64,000 nt of DNA from DASZIT01 sp963819695. GTDB lineage: Bacteria; Actinomycetota; Acidimicrobiia; Acidimicrobiales; RAAP-2. The number at the start of each line of letters is the position of its first letter. Within the stretch, counting starts at the first letter, position 1. Of the stretch, positions 27,263 to 35,244 are shown piece by piece. A model generated the notes under the pieces. The model had not been told where the DNA came from and did not search any database. It saw nothing but the letters and a program-made list of their open reading frames with translations. The translations under genes were made by a program, and so were the position numbers. Location: positions 310,001 to 374,000 of the forward strand of contig CAWFXD010000003.1 of assembly GCA_963819695.1 (NCBI GenBank), in the 5' to 3' direction.

Positions 27263-27874
27263 ATGAACGACGCATCGACGACGGAGGATGTCCGCCCAGG
27301 GTCGGGTCGGCTCGCGTCGATGACTCGGGATACCGTCTCTGGTGAGGGGCCCCGCCGGCCGGGGCCGACAGGTATGGCAACTGACGAGATCGAACTCCGG
27401 GCCGCCTTCGTGGCCCACAGCGGCGAACTGGTGGCGTTTGCCCGCCGCAGCCTCGGGGATGCGCAGCTGGCCGAGGAGGCTGCCCAGGAAACGTTCGTGC
27501 GGGCCTGGCGACACCGGGACCGGTTCGATCCGTCGCTCGGCTCCATGCGCACCTGGCTGTTCGCCATCGAACGACGCCTGGTCATCGACCTGGCCCGGTC
27601 CCGGGCCATCAGAAAGACCGAGGTGCTGCCGCCCGACGCCGAAGATCCCGATGACAGCATCGAGCGGGCCATGCAGGCTTGGCAGGTCGAAGAGGCGATC
27701 CGGCGGCTCCGCCATGAGCACCGCCACGTGCTCATCGAGATCTACTACCGGGGGCGCCCGAGCCGCATCGTGGCCGACGAGCTCGGGATCCCCGACGGCA
27801 CCGTCCGCAGCCGACTGTTCTACGCCCTCAAGGCGCTGAAGCTGATGCTCGAGGAGATGGGGTGGGAACAATGA
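27263..27874 (+). CDS. ECF-type RNA polymerase sigma factor
   Basis: 203 residues from ATG 27263. Starts at 27320 or 27374 ('MATDEIELRAAFVAHSG') are also possible, and the last gives the normal ECF length. Region 2 is 'ELVAFARRSLGDAQLAEEAAQETFVRAWRHRD' spread over about residues 52-84. Region 4 is 'RLRHEHRHVLIEIYYRG' followed by 'IVADELGIPDGTVRSRLFYALKAL' (about residues 150-195). The stop overlaps the anti-sigma start in ATGA, so translation is coupled. It resembles SigK/SigL-type systems in which a membrane anti-sigma holds the factor until a signal. Confidence 0.85.
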   Translation: MNDASTTEDVRPGSGRLASMTRDTVSGEGPRRPGPTGMATDEIELRAAFVAHSGELVAFARRSLGDAQLAEEAAQETFVRAWRHRDRFDPSLGSMRTWLFAIERRLVIDLARSRAIRKTEVLPPDAEDPDDSIERAMQAWQVEEAIRRLRHEHRHVLIEIYYRGRPSRIVADELGIPDGTVRSRLFYALKALKLMLEEMGWEQ

Positions 27875-28527
27875 CCGGCGGCGAATGCGAACGGTGGCGA
27901 GGCTTGCAGGCGATGCACGCCATCGGCCGGCTTGAGCCCCACGAGGAGAGCCAACTTCGCGCCCACCTTCAGGAGTGTCCGGCGTGCCGGGTCGAGACCG
28001 TCGAGCTGGCCGGCCTGGAGGCGGCCCTCGGTCTGGTCGACCTCGGCCATCTCGACGAAGGGCGGGAGCCGGCGATTGCGCTGGAGTCGGCCCGGTGGGA
28101 GCGGGTCCGGTGGGAACGACATCGGCGGGTGCGGATGACGGCCACCCGGTGGGCGATGGCAGGGATGGCCGTGGCCGCGGTGGCGGCCATCGCATTGGTG
28201 GTGGTCTCCGTGCAGCAGTCGCCGCCGCCGACCAAGACCGTCGCGCTCAGCGGGACCCCAGGAGTCCGGGCCTCGGTGGTGCTGGCATCCAAGGCGTGGG
28301 GCACCGAAGCGACCTTCAAGGAATCGGGGCAGCAGGCCGGCCAGGTCTGGACGGTGACGATGGAAACGACGCCGGGCTCCTGGTGGGTCGCCGGGAGCTA
28401 CCGGACCATCGGGTCCAAAGGCCAGGTGCAGGTCACCCTGTCCTGTGCGGTGCCCGCCGATCAGATCACCCATGTGTGGGTGAGTGACGGCGGCGGGCAC
28501 ACCGTGCTGCGGGGCTACGTGCAGTAG
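27871..28527 (+). CDS. Anti-sigma factor with zinc-finger (ZAS) domain and membrane anchor
   Basis: 218 residues. The N-terminal part has the H-x3-C-x2-C zinc motif in 'LRAHLQECPACRVETVEL' and 'MHAIGRLEPHEE', the ZAS signature that binds the partner sigma. One membrane helix ('WAMAGMAVAAVAAIALVVVS', about residues 90-110) leads to an extracytoplasmic domain containing 'WTVTMETTPGSWWVAGSY' and 'QVTLSC'. The start overlaps the sigma stop. A GTG nine bases upstream is an alternative. The pair forms a self-contained envelope-stress switch (inference from family and arrangement). Confidence 0.85.
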   Translation: MTGGECERWRGLQAMHAIGRLEPHEESQLRAHLQECPACRVETVELAGLEAALGLVDLGHLDEGREPAIALESARWERVRWERHRRVRMTATRWAMAGMAVAAVAAIALVVVSVQQSPPPTKTVALSGTPGVRASVVLASKAWGTEATFKESGQQAGQVWTVTMETTPGSWWVAGSYRTIGSKGQVQVTLSCAVPADQITHVWVSDGGGHTVLRGYVQ

Positions 28528-28539
28528 CCGGTCGGACCG

Positions 28540-28755
28540 TCAGGCGACCCGCGCCGATCCTCCCCCCATCGACACCACATCCCCCCGGCGCAGCTGGCGG
28601 CCCCTCCGGAGTTCCACCTCCCCGTTGACCCGCACCGCGCCGGAAGCGATCTGCTGCCTGGCATCCGACCCGCTGCCCGCCAGATCGGCGAGCTTGAGGA
28701 ACTGGCCCAACCGGATGGTTCCGTCGGTGATCGCCACCTCCTTCGGTTCATCCAC
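28540..28755 (-). CDS. Small S4-domain RNA-binding protein (YbcJ-like)
   Basis: 71 residues that are essentially one S4 RNA-binding domain: 'IRLGQFLKLADLAGSGSDAR', 'IASGAVRVNGEVELRRGRQL' and 'RRGDVVSMGG'. The GTG start at 28755 lies inside the end of the DUF488 gene (8-base overlap), so the pair is translationally coupled. YbcJ-like proteins bind ribosomal or structured RNA, and no specific target can be inferred here. Confidence 0.8.
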   Translation of the reverse strand: MDEPKEVAITDGTIRLGQFLKLADLAGSGSDARQQIASGAVRVNGEVELRRGRQLRRGDVVSMGGGSARVA

Positions 28756-29110
28756 CGAGCATCTCGGCCAACACTGCCGCTTCGCTGATCTCGGGCCGCT
28801 TGGTCGCGGTGAGCAGGGTGACGGTCCGCTGCTTGGCCAGGGTCCGCAGGTGGTCGAGGACGGCGGCCCGCTCCGGGTCCTCGAGCTCCACCCGGTACCG
28901 CCGGGCGAACTCCTCGAACCGTTCGGGGACATGGTCGTACCAAGTTCGGAGCTCGGTCGACGGTGCCACCTCCTTGCACCACTCGTCTAATGCAGCCCGC
29001 TCCTTGGATACTCCCCTCGGCCAGAGTCGATCGACCAAGACCCTCGCACCGTCATCGGGTCCCGGCTCCTCGTAGACCCGACGTATCCGAACCCTCGGCT
29101 TGGTCGCCAT
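28748..29110 (-). CDS. DUF488-family protein
   Basis: 120 residues with the DUF488 signatures 'VRIRRVYEEPGPDDGARVLV', 'DRLWPRGVSKERAALDEWCK', 'VAPSTELRTWYDH' and 'LTATKRPEISEA' (usually '..TLLYAAKD...NHA'). The biochemical role of this family is unknown. Structural data suggest a phosphotransfer-like fold. It overlaps the S4-domain gene downstream and lies 2 bases after the MarR stop, so the three minus-strand genes (28540-29565) look like one operon. Confidence 0.8.
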   Translation of the reverse strand: MATKPRVRIRRVYEEPGPDDGARVLVDRLWPRGVSKERAALDEWCKEVAPSTELRTWYDHVPERFEEFARRYRVELEDPERAAVLDHLRTLAKQRTVTLLTATKRPEISEAAVLAEMLGG

Positions 29111-29112
29111 GG

Positions 29113-29565
29113 CTAGACCTGTCGCTCCCTCGATGTGTCCGACGGCTCGACATGGTCGTCGAGTCCGGCCCAGAGCAACTGGAAGTCGTCAGCCAGCCGG
29201 GCCAACTCCGCGATGTGCTGGGCGGAAAGGCGACCGAGCGCGGTACTGCCCTTTCGAGTGAGGACCAGGTGCACCACCCGTCCGTCATGAGGGTCGGAGC
29301 GGCGTTGGATGATCCCGGCGGCTTCGGCCCGCTGGGTGAGCTCGACCGCGCTGTGGTGGCGCAGGAGCAACGAATCAGCAACATCGCCGATGGTCGGCCC
29401 GGTGGAGCCCGTGTGCCCGCGAATGGCCAGCAGCAGCTGGTGTTGAGCCGGAGTGAGCCCCGCGGACCGGGCCTGCACTTCACTCCAATGAAGGAACTGA
29501 CGAAGCCCGGTCCGGAAGGCCAACAGTTTCACGTATTCGTCAGTTCTGAGAGGCCTCGGTGCCAC
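29113..29565 (-). CDS. MarR-family transcriptional regulator
   Basis: 150 residues. Winged helix typical of MarR: 'GLTPAQHQLLLAIRGH', the recognition region 'TIGDVADSLLLRHHSAVELT', then 'QRAEAAGIIQRRSDPHDGRV' (wing with DPHDGR) and 'VLTRKGSTALGRL'. It heads a compact operon with DUF488 and S4 genes and is divergent from the ClC gene. It may control either side. No operator was found by eye. Confidence 0.9.
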   Translation of the reverse strand: MAPRPLRTDEYVKLLAFRTGLRQFLHWSEVQARSAGLTPAQHQLLLAIRGHTGSTGPTIGDVADSLLLRHHSAVELTQRAEAAGIIQRRSDPHDGRVVHLVLTRKGSTALGRLSAQHIAELARLADDFQLLWAGLDDHVEPSDTSRERQV

Positions 29566-29706
29566 GATAAGGTTTCGCTCCGTGTATCTCGTACTACGAC
29601 CTAACGTACCGCGGGGAGCGCCTGAGCTGAAAGGGTCCGACAGGGATCACCCGTTGACGGCGTCAGGGGTTTGCACCGCAAGCGCCGAAGCTGAGAATAG
29701 TCCCGG

Positions 29707-31516
29707 GTGCATGTGTCGGTGAGGGCCTCTGAACAGGCGGCGCAACAGCGCTCCGCCGAGCACCTCGGTGACTTCACCATCACCTGGGACTCGGTGCGGA
29801 TCATCCCGTTGGCATTGGTGATCGGGGCCATGGCCGCGGCGGTGGCCCTCGGCCTGCTCGACCTGATCGGACTGATTACCCATCTCATGTACTACCAGGA
29901 CGTCGGGGTGAGCCTGGTGGCTCCGACCTCCGCGCATCTCGGCCGTTGGACCATCGCCATACCCGTCTTCGGTGGGTTGGTCATCGGGGCCATGGCCTAC
30001 TTTGGCTCGGAGCGGATCCGAGGCCACGGCATTCCCGAGGCCATGGAGACGATCCTGGTCGGCGGCAGCAAAGTCGAGCCCCGATTGGCAGTCCTCAAGC
30101 CCCTATCCAGTGCGGTGAGCATCGGCACCGGCGGACCGTTCGGGGCGGAGGGCCCGATCATTCTCACCGGCGGGGCCTTGGGCTCGGTCCTTGCTCAGTT
30201 CTTTCACCTGTCGGCGATGGAACGCCGGATCCTGCTCGTGGCCGGATCCTGCGCGGGTATGGCTGCCGTGTTCGGCACGCCGGTCGGGGCGGTGTGCTTC
30301 GGGGTGGAACTGCTGATCTTCGAACTGAAACCCCGATCCCTGGTCCCGATCGCCCTCGCCACCGCGGTGGCCCAACTCGTCAGGAACGGGTTTGCCTCGC
30401 GCCACCTGATCCAGGCGACTCCGCTGTTCCCCGTGCCGCCCCACGGAACGTTCTCGGGGGTAGACGCCGCCGCCGCCGCCGGCATCGGCTTGGTGATGGC
30501 CGGGTTGGCCTGGGTGCTCACGAGCGCCTGCTACTTCATGGAGGACGCCTTCACCCGGCTGTCGGTTCACTGGGCGTGGTGGCCGGCCATCGGAGGCGTC
30601 GTGGTGGGTGCCGGTGGGCTGATCGATCCGAAGGCCCTCGGGGTCGGCTATTCCACCATCGGGATGGAGCTGGCCGGCCGACTCACCATTGGGGCGCTGG
30701 CCCTCCTGTTGATGGTCAAGTTGGTCATCTGGTCGGTGGCCCTCGGCTCGGGAACCAGCGGGGGCATCCTGGCTCCGCTGTTGATGATGGGGGCGGCCCT
30801 GGGCGGCATCCTCGGCCCCGTGCTCCCGGGGGGTGGGAGCTCGACCTGGGCGCTCCTCGGAATGGCCGGGGCTCTGGCCGGGGTCACCCGATCGCCGCTG
30901 ACCGCCATCGTGTTCACGTTCGAACTGACCCACGACACCGGCTCACTACTTCCGCTGCTCGTCACCTGTTCGATCGCCCACCTCTTCAGCACGCTCATCC
31001 TGAAACGCTCGATCCTGACGGAGAAGGTGGCGCGCAAAGGCTTTCACGTGGTCCGGGAATATGCGGTCGACCCTCTCGAGGCGCTCTTCGTCCGCGACGT
31101 GATGGAGACCGAGGCGATCACCGTGAGTCCGGGTTGGACGGTCGACGAGGCCTTCGAGCGGGTCGTCTTCGAGCCGGGCCTCCGGCGACAGCACCTGATC
31201 CCTGCCGTCGACCCCGACGGAAGCATTGTCGGAGAAGTCTCATTCGCTGAACTCCGCCACGCCCGTGACGATGGTGGAGGAGTTGGCCGGGTGGCGTCGA
31301 TCATCCATCGCGAGGTGGGGATCGTGCACCCCGACGAACCCCTCCGAGGGGTGGCCGACCGGATGGCCGAGCGAAGGGGTCACGACCTATTTCGCCGTGG
31401 CCGACGCGTCCAACGAGCTGGAGGGCTTCATCATCGTCGAGCACCTTCTGGCCGGACGTCAGCGCCAGTTGGTCGAGGAGCGGGACAAGGAGCGACCGCT
31501 AAGATTCAGACGATAA
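29707..31516 (+). CDS. ClC-family chloride channel/antiporter with C-terminal CBS domains, one frameshift
   Basis: Reconstructed length about 603 residues with roughly 10 hydrophobic helices. ClC motifs: 'RGHGIPEAME' (GSGIP-like), 'SIGTGGPFGAEGPIILTGGA' (gating Glu in GAEGP), and 'GSGTSGGILAPLLMMGAA' (GxFxP-like, here GGILAP). The presence of the external Glu suggests a proton-coupled antiporter (family knowledge). Two CBS domains follow from 'VRDVMETEAITVSPG'. The second is broken near 31366-31374: after 'ADRMAER' the correct reading shifts to 'GVTTYFAVADASNELEGF' and ends at 31516. The start is GTG 29707, with other GTGs at 29713 and 29719. Confidence 0.8.
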
Positions 31517-31526
31517 GAGGTTGACG

Positions 31527-32315
31527 ATGGTGGACACGAGCAATTTGGAGCCGAGAATGGACGAGGATGCGGTCGGGGATCCGGCCTGCTGGCTCCATCA
31601 GGTGTGTGACACCTGCGGGGCGCTGGTCGAACGCGAAGCAGAGCACGACTGTGCCGAACGGATTCGATATGCGTCCGGCCCCTCCATGGGCGCGGGGCTC
31701 GAAGTTCCAGTGCTGGTCGGCAACCTCGTGCGGGTCGAACCCTTGTCGATGCAGCACGCCAACGACTTGACCTCGTCGGCCGAGGGCGACCGCAGTTCCT
31801 ACGGGTTCACCTGGGTTCCACGCGGGTTGGAGGAAATCGGGCAGTACATCGGGGCTCAGCTCGGTCGTGCCGAGCAGGGCGAGCTCATTCCCTTTGCCCA
31901 GATACGGCTGGCCGACGGCCGGGCTGTCGGGAGCACCTCGTATCTGAACATCCGGTTTCGACCCGAGAAGGCGGATCCCTTCGCCGTTGAGATCGGCTGG
32001 ACCTGGTTGGGCGCATCGGCGCAACGCACAGGCATCAACACTGAAACGAAGCTCCTACTGCTCGAACACGCATTCGAGACCTGGTTCGTTGCCCGGGTCG
32101 ACCTCAAGACCGATGCCCGCAATATCCGCTCCAGAAACGCCATCGAAGCCCTCGGCGCCCAGTTCGAAGGAGTTCTGAGAAATTGGCAACCATCGCTGGT
32201 CATCGGCGAGGAGGGTCGGTACCGGGACTCGGCGATGTTCTCCATCCTGGACTCGGAGTGGGCAGACACCAAGGCACGATTGCGCAAGCGACTCAGCCTG
32301 TATTCCGTTAGCTGA
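31527..32315 (+). CDS. GNAT-family acetyltransferase with N-terminal Cys/His motif
   Basis: 262 residues. The main domain (about residues 65-235) is a RimJ/RimL-type GNAT: 'GNLVRVEPLSMQHANDL', 'AVGSTSYLNIRF', 'IGWTWLGASAQRTGINTE' (acetyl-CoA loop) and 'LKTDARNIRSRNAIEALGAQ'. The N-terminal ~45 residues contain 'CDTCGALVEREAEHDC', a C-x2-C...H-x-C pattern that could bind zinc and is not usual for RimJ-like enzymes. The ATG at 31527 follows an AGAGG site. A TTG at 31521 is the alternative. The acetylated target is unknown. Confidence 0.8.
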   Translation: MVDTSNLEPRMDEDAVGDPACWLHQVCDTCGALVEREAEHDCAERIRYASGPSMGAGLEVPVLVGNLVRVEPLSMQHANDLTSSAEGDRSSYGFTWVPRGLEEIGQYIGAQLGRAEQGELIPFAQIRLADGRAVGSTSYLNIRFRPEKADPFAVEIGWTWLGASAQRTGINTETKLLLLEHAFETWFVARVDLKTDARNIRSRNAIEALGAQFEGVLRNWQPSLVIGEEGRYRDSAMFSILDSEWADTKARLRKRLSLYSVS

Positions 32316-32430
32316 TCCCGACTGAGTTGGGATTCGATCCGGACCGGCCCGGGTGGGGTGCACCCTTGGAACCCGTCTTCCCATCGGGTTCCTGCCCGTT
32401 CGAGCGCGCGAGTACTCGCATCGATCCGAC

Positions 32431-32507
32431 CTGGTGTTGGTGGTTGTTGTTGTGGGCGAGGGGGTGTTAGTTGGTTGGTGGGTGTTGTGTTGTGTTGGTT
32501 GGTTGGT
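32431..32507. repeat. G/T-rich low-complexity tract beside tRNA-Leu
   Basis: On the plus strand almost every base is G or T, in irregular ttggt/tgttg/gtgtt units. It lies directly downstream of the tRNA-Leu 3' end, so the tRNA's transcript would continue into an A/C-only tail. No coding potential is visible. It could form G-rich structures on the plus strand. Confidence 0.6.
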
Positions 32508-32594
<87 letters not shown>

Positions 32595-32757
32595 GAGCGA
32601 CCGAATGAGATTACCCGAAGAACCTGGCCCTTCCTACCAGGGCATTCGTCATCCGGTCGTACGCGATCGGGGACAATTGGGGGGTCCGGCCCACGAATGA
32701 CAATGGAACCGGCCCTATCTACGATTGCCGCGTTGGCCCCTATAGGCTGTTCCCAGC

Positions 32758-33414
32758 ATGGGACTTCAGAAGTTCGAAGGGCGCCTTGAGCGCATTGTCG
32801 ATGGCACGTTCTCCAAAGCCTTTCGGGGCGAGTTGCATCCCGTGGAGATCGGCCGTCGCCTTACGAGAGAAATGGACCTCCGGCGTCGGCTGGGCGTTCA
32901 TGGTCTGATCGCGCCCAATTACTTCGAAGTTTCCCTGTCGCCGGCCGAATTCGCCCGGTTCGAGAGCTTCATCGACGCCCTGGTCAGGGAGTTGGAGGAG
33001 GCGGCTCGCGAGCACGCCCGCGCCGAGGACTACGTGTTCGTCGGGCCGGTGACGGTGACCGCCATCGAGGACCCCGGTCTCCGCCGCGGCCGCTTCTCCA
33101 TCCTGTCCGAGGTCCGAGAGGGCCCCTCCGGCCTCTCGGCGGCATCCATCGTGCTGGCGGACGGGGAACGGATCGTGCTCGGGCCCGAGGCCATCACCAT
33201 TGGCCGGCTGCCCGAGAGCACCGTCGTCGTCACCGACCCCAACGCCAGCCGGCGTCACGCCGAGATCCGGCGGGTGGGGAACGACGTGGTGGTGGTGGAT
33301 CTCAATTCCACCAACGGCACCCGGGTAAACGGGGCCGGCATACAGGAGCGCAAGCTGGCTGATGGCGACGAGATCGTGGTCGGAACGACATTCCTCCGAT
33401 TCGAGACGTCGTAA
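32758..33414 (+). CDS. fhaA: FhaA-like protein: DUF3662 plus FHA domain
   Basis: 218 residues. The N-terminal DUF3662 domain is 'MGLQKFEGRLERIVDGTFSK' and on to 'SLSPAEFARFESFIDALVRE'. The C-terminal FHA domain is 'ITIGRLPESTVVVTDPNASR' with 'RHAEIRR' and 'DLNSTNGTRVNG', which binds phosphothreonine. Homologues are substrates and partners of the PknB kinase in cell-wall synthesis. It is much shorter than the mycobacterial protein because the central linker is almost absent. It opens the cluster fhaA-fhaB-pstP-pbpA-pknB, with 23 bases to the next start. Confidence 0.9.
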   Translation: MGLQKFEGRLERIVDGTFSKAFRGELHPVEIGRRLTREMDLRRRLGVHGLIAPNYFEVSLSPAEFARFESFIDALVRELEEAAREHARAEDYVFVGPVTVTAIEDPGLRRGRFSILSEVREGPSGLSAASIVLADGERIVLGPEAITIGRLPESTVVVTDPNASRRHAEIRRVGNDVVVVDLNSTNGTRVNGAGIQERKLADGDEIVVGTTFLRFETS

Positions 33415-33437
33415 TGGCGGCGGGCTCCTGATCCCAC

Positions 33438-33941
33438 ATGCACCTGTATCTCGTCTTGATTCCAGGGCCGACCAACAACGCACCCGTGCTCCGTGCCTTG
33501 GAGTACGTGGTCATACTCCTGCTGTGGCTGTTCTTCATGTGGGTGGTCCGGGCGGTATGGGTGGAAGTACGCCCCCTGAAGCGGAAACGGCGTCGCGAGA
33601 AGGATGACGACATCGACCCGGCCATTGCCGGGAAGTCCCGCAAAGGGAGACGGCTCCGGCTCCACGTCGTGCGTCCCGAGGACCTCATGGGGACAACCTA
33701 CGAAATTGGTGCGGAGGTCACCGTCGGCCGGGCCGCCGGATGTGGCGTTCCCATCGACTACGACACCTTCGCCTCGAACCTCCATGCCCGGCTGTTCAGG
33801 TTGGATGGCGACGTATGGGTCGAAGATCTGGGATCCACCAATGGCACCTGGGTGAACACCGAGCGTATTCTCGAGCGAACTCGAATCGAAAAAGGCGACC
33901 TCTTGCAAGTGGGCGGAACCGTATTCGAAGTCGGTAAGTGA
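33438..33941 (+). CDS. fhaB: FhaB-like membrane-anchored FHA-domain protein
   Basis: 167 residues. An N-terminal membrane helix ('ALEYVVILLLWLFFMWVVRA', about residues 19-40) is followed by a very basic stretch ('RPLKRKRRREK'). The FHA domain then has 'VTVGRAAGCGVPIDYDTFAS', 'NLHARLFRLDG' and 'DLGSTNGTWVN'. Homologues (FipA-partner FhaB/FhaB-like) dock on phosphorylated division proteins. The gene ends TGAGATG, so the pstP start is one base beyond its stop. Confidence 0.9.
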   Translation: MHLYLVLIPGPTNNAPVLRALEYVVILLLWLFFMWVVRAVWVEVRPLKRKRRREKDDDIDPAIAGKSRKGRRLRLHVVRPEDLMGTTYEIGAEVTVGRAAGCGVPIDYDTFASNLHARLFRLDGDVWVEDLGSTNGTWVNTERILERTRIEKGDLLQVGGTVFEVGK

Positions 33942-33942
33942 G

Positions 33943-35244
33943 ATGACGGTCCTCCGGTCCGGCTCCGCTTCCGACGTAGGTCTGGTTCGGTCCACCAACC
34001 AGGACCTCGCCCTCGAGACCTCCAGCCTGTTTGCCGTCGCCGATGGCATGGGAGGCCATGCCGGCGGCGAGGTGGCGTCCCGGCTGGCCATCGACGCGCT
34101 GACGGCTGCCTTCGGACGCCAACCCACCGGGGTCGGCTTGGCCGAAGCCGTCACCTCGGCCAACGCGGTGGTGTGGGCCCACAGTCAAGAGAACGCCGAC
34201 CTGCGGGGGATGGGAACCACCCTGACCGCGGTGGCGCTGGTCGACGAGGGCGGACACGATGTCCTGGCTCTGGTCAACGTCGGCGACTCTCGCTCCTACC
34301 GATTTCATGATGGCGAGCTGACCCAGATCACCAAGGATCACAGCCTGGCCGAAGAGATGGTTCTCAGCGGCGAGCTGACTCCGGCCGAAGCCGCCTTCCA
34401 CCCCCACCGTCACATCCTCACCCGAGCCCTGGGCGTCTCGCCCGACGTCGACGTCGACGTGTGGCGGATCCGCCCGATTCGCGGCGAGCGCTTCTTGCTC
34501 TGCAGCGACGGCCTGACCAACGAACTGGGGAACAACCAGATCATCGAGGTGCTGTCGAGGTCGGCCGATCCGCAGGTGGCGGCCGATCTCCTGGTGCGGG
34601 CGGCTCGGACCCACGGCGGGAGCGACAACATCACCGCGGTGGTGATCGACGTCGTCGTCGGGGATGAGGACACCGGTTCGGTTCCGGCGGTGGCCCCGAT
34701 GTCAGCGGACTTCGTGGACCCGACCGGATTGGCGAGCGACGGCGTCGCCGCCCCCCAGCCTCTGGCCGTACCCGAGATCAAGATCCCCAACCGCCGGGAT
34801 CGGAGACGGGCCAAGCGCCGCGAGCGGCGACGGGACCGGGGTCGCCGGCTGGTCACCTTCCGGACCCTGCTCTTCATGATCCTGTTCGTCGCCATCGTGG
34901 GCGCCGGCTACTACTCCGTCCGCTGGTACAACACCAACTCGTATTACGTCGGGGTCAATCACAACGAATTGGTCATCTACCAGGGCCGGATCGGTGGCTT
35001 TCTCTGGTACAAGCCGGTGGAGGTACAGCGCACCGGGGTAACCACCGCGGACGTCCTCGACACCTACCTCCCGGAGATCAGGGCCGGCGTGGCGGAATCG
35101 ACCCTGGCCAAGGCGCAGAACTACGTGACGAACGTCCGGAAGCCCAACAATCCCACCACCGTCCTCCCGACCCCGAACACGACCGCCCCGACCACGACCG
35201 CCCCACCGACGACCACAACCACCGCGGCGCCGGGGGTGCCCTGA
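33943..35244 (+). CDS. pstP: PP2C-family Ser/Thr protein phosphatase
   Basis: 433 residues. Cytoplasmic PP2C domain: 'VGLVRSTNQD', 'FAVADGMGGHAGGEVAS' (metal Asp), 'LRGMGTTLTAVAL', 'NVGDSRSYRF', 'QITKDHSLAEEM', 'LLCSDGLTNEL' and 'GGSDNITAVVIDV'. A basic patch and one membrane helix ('LLFMILFVAIVGAGYYSV', about residues 307-325) lead to an extracytoplasmic segment with a Thr/Pro tail. It reverses phosphorylation by the linked PknB. The stop overlaps the pbpA start (TGATG). In related actinobacteria rodA lies between these two genes, and here it is absent. Confidence 0.95.
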   Translation: MTVLRSGSASDVGLVRSTNQDLALETSSLFAVADGMGGHAGGEVASRLAIDALTAAFGRQPTGVGLAEAVTSANAVVWAHSQENADLRGMGTTLTAVALVDEGGHDVLALVNVGDSRSYRFHDGELTQITKDHSLAEEMVLSGELTPAEAAFHPHRHILTRALGVSPDVDVDVWRIRPIRGERFLLCSDGLTNELGNNQIIEVLSRSADPQVAADLLVRAARTHGGSDNITAVVIDVVVGDEDTGSVPAVAPMSADFVDPTGLASDGVAAPQPLAVPEIKIPNRRDRRRAKRRERRRDRGRRLVTFRTLLFMILFVAIVGAGYYSVRWYNTNSYYVGVNHNELVIYQGRIGGFLWYKPVEVQRTGVTTADVLDTYLPEIRAGVAESTLAKAQNYVTNVRKPNNPTTVLPTPNTTAPTTTAPPTTTTTAAPGVP

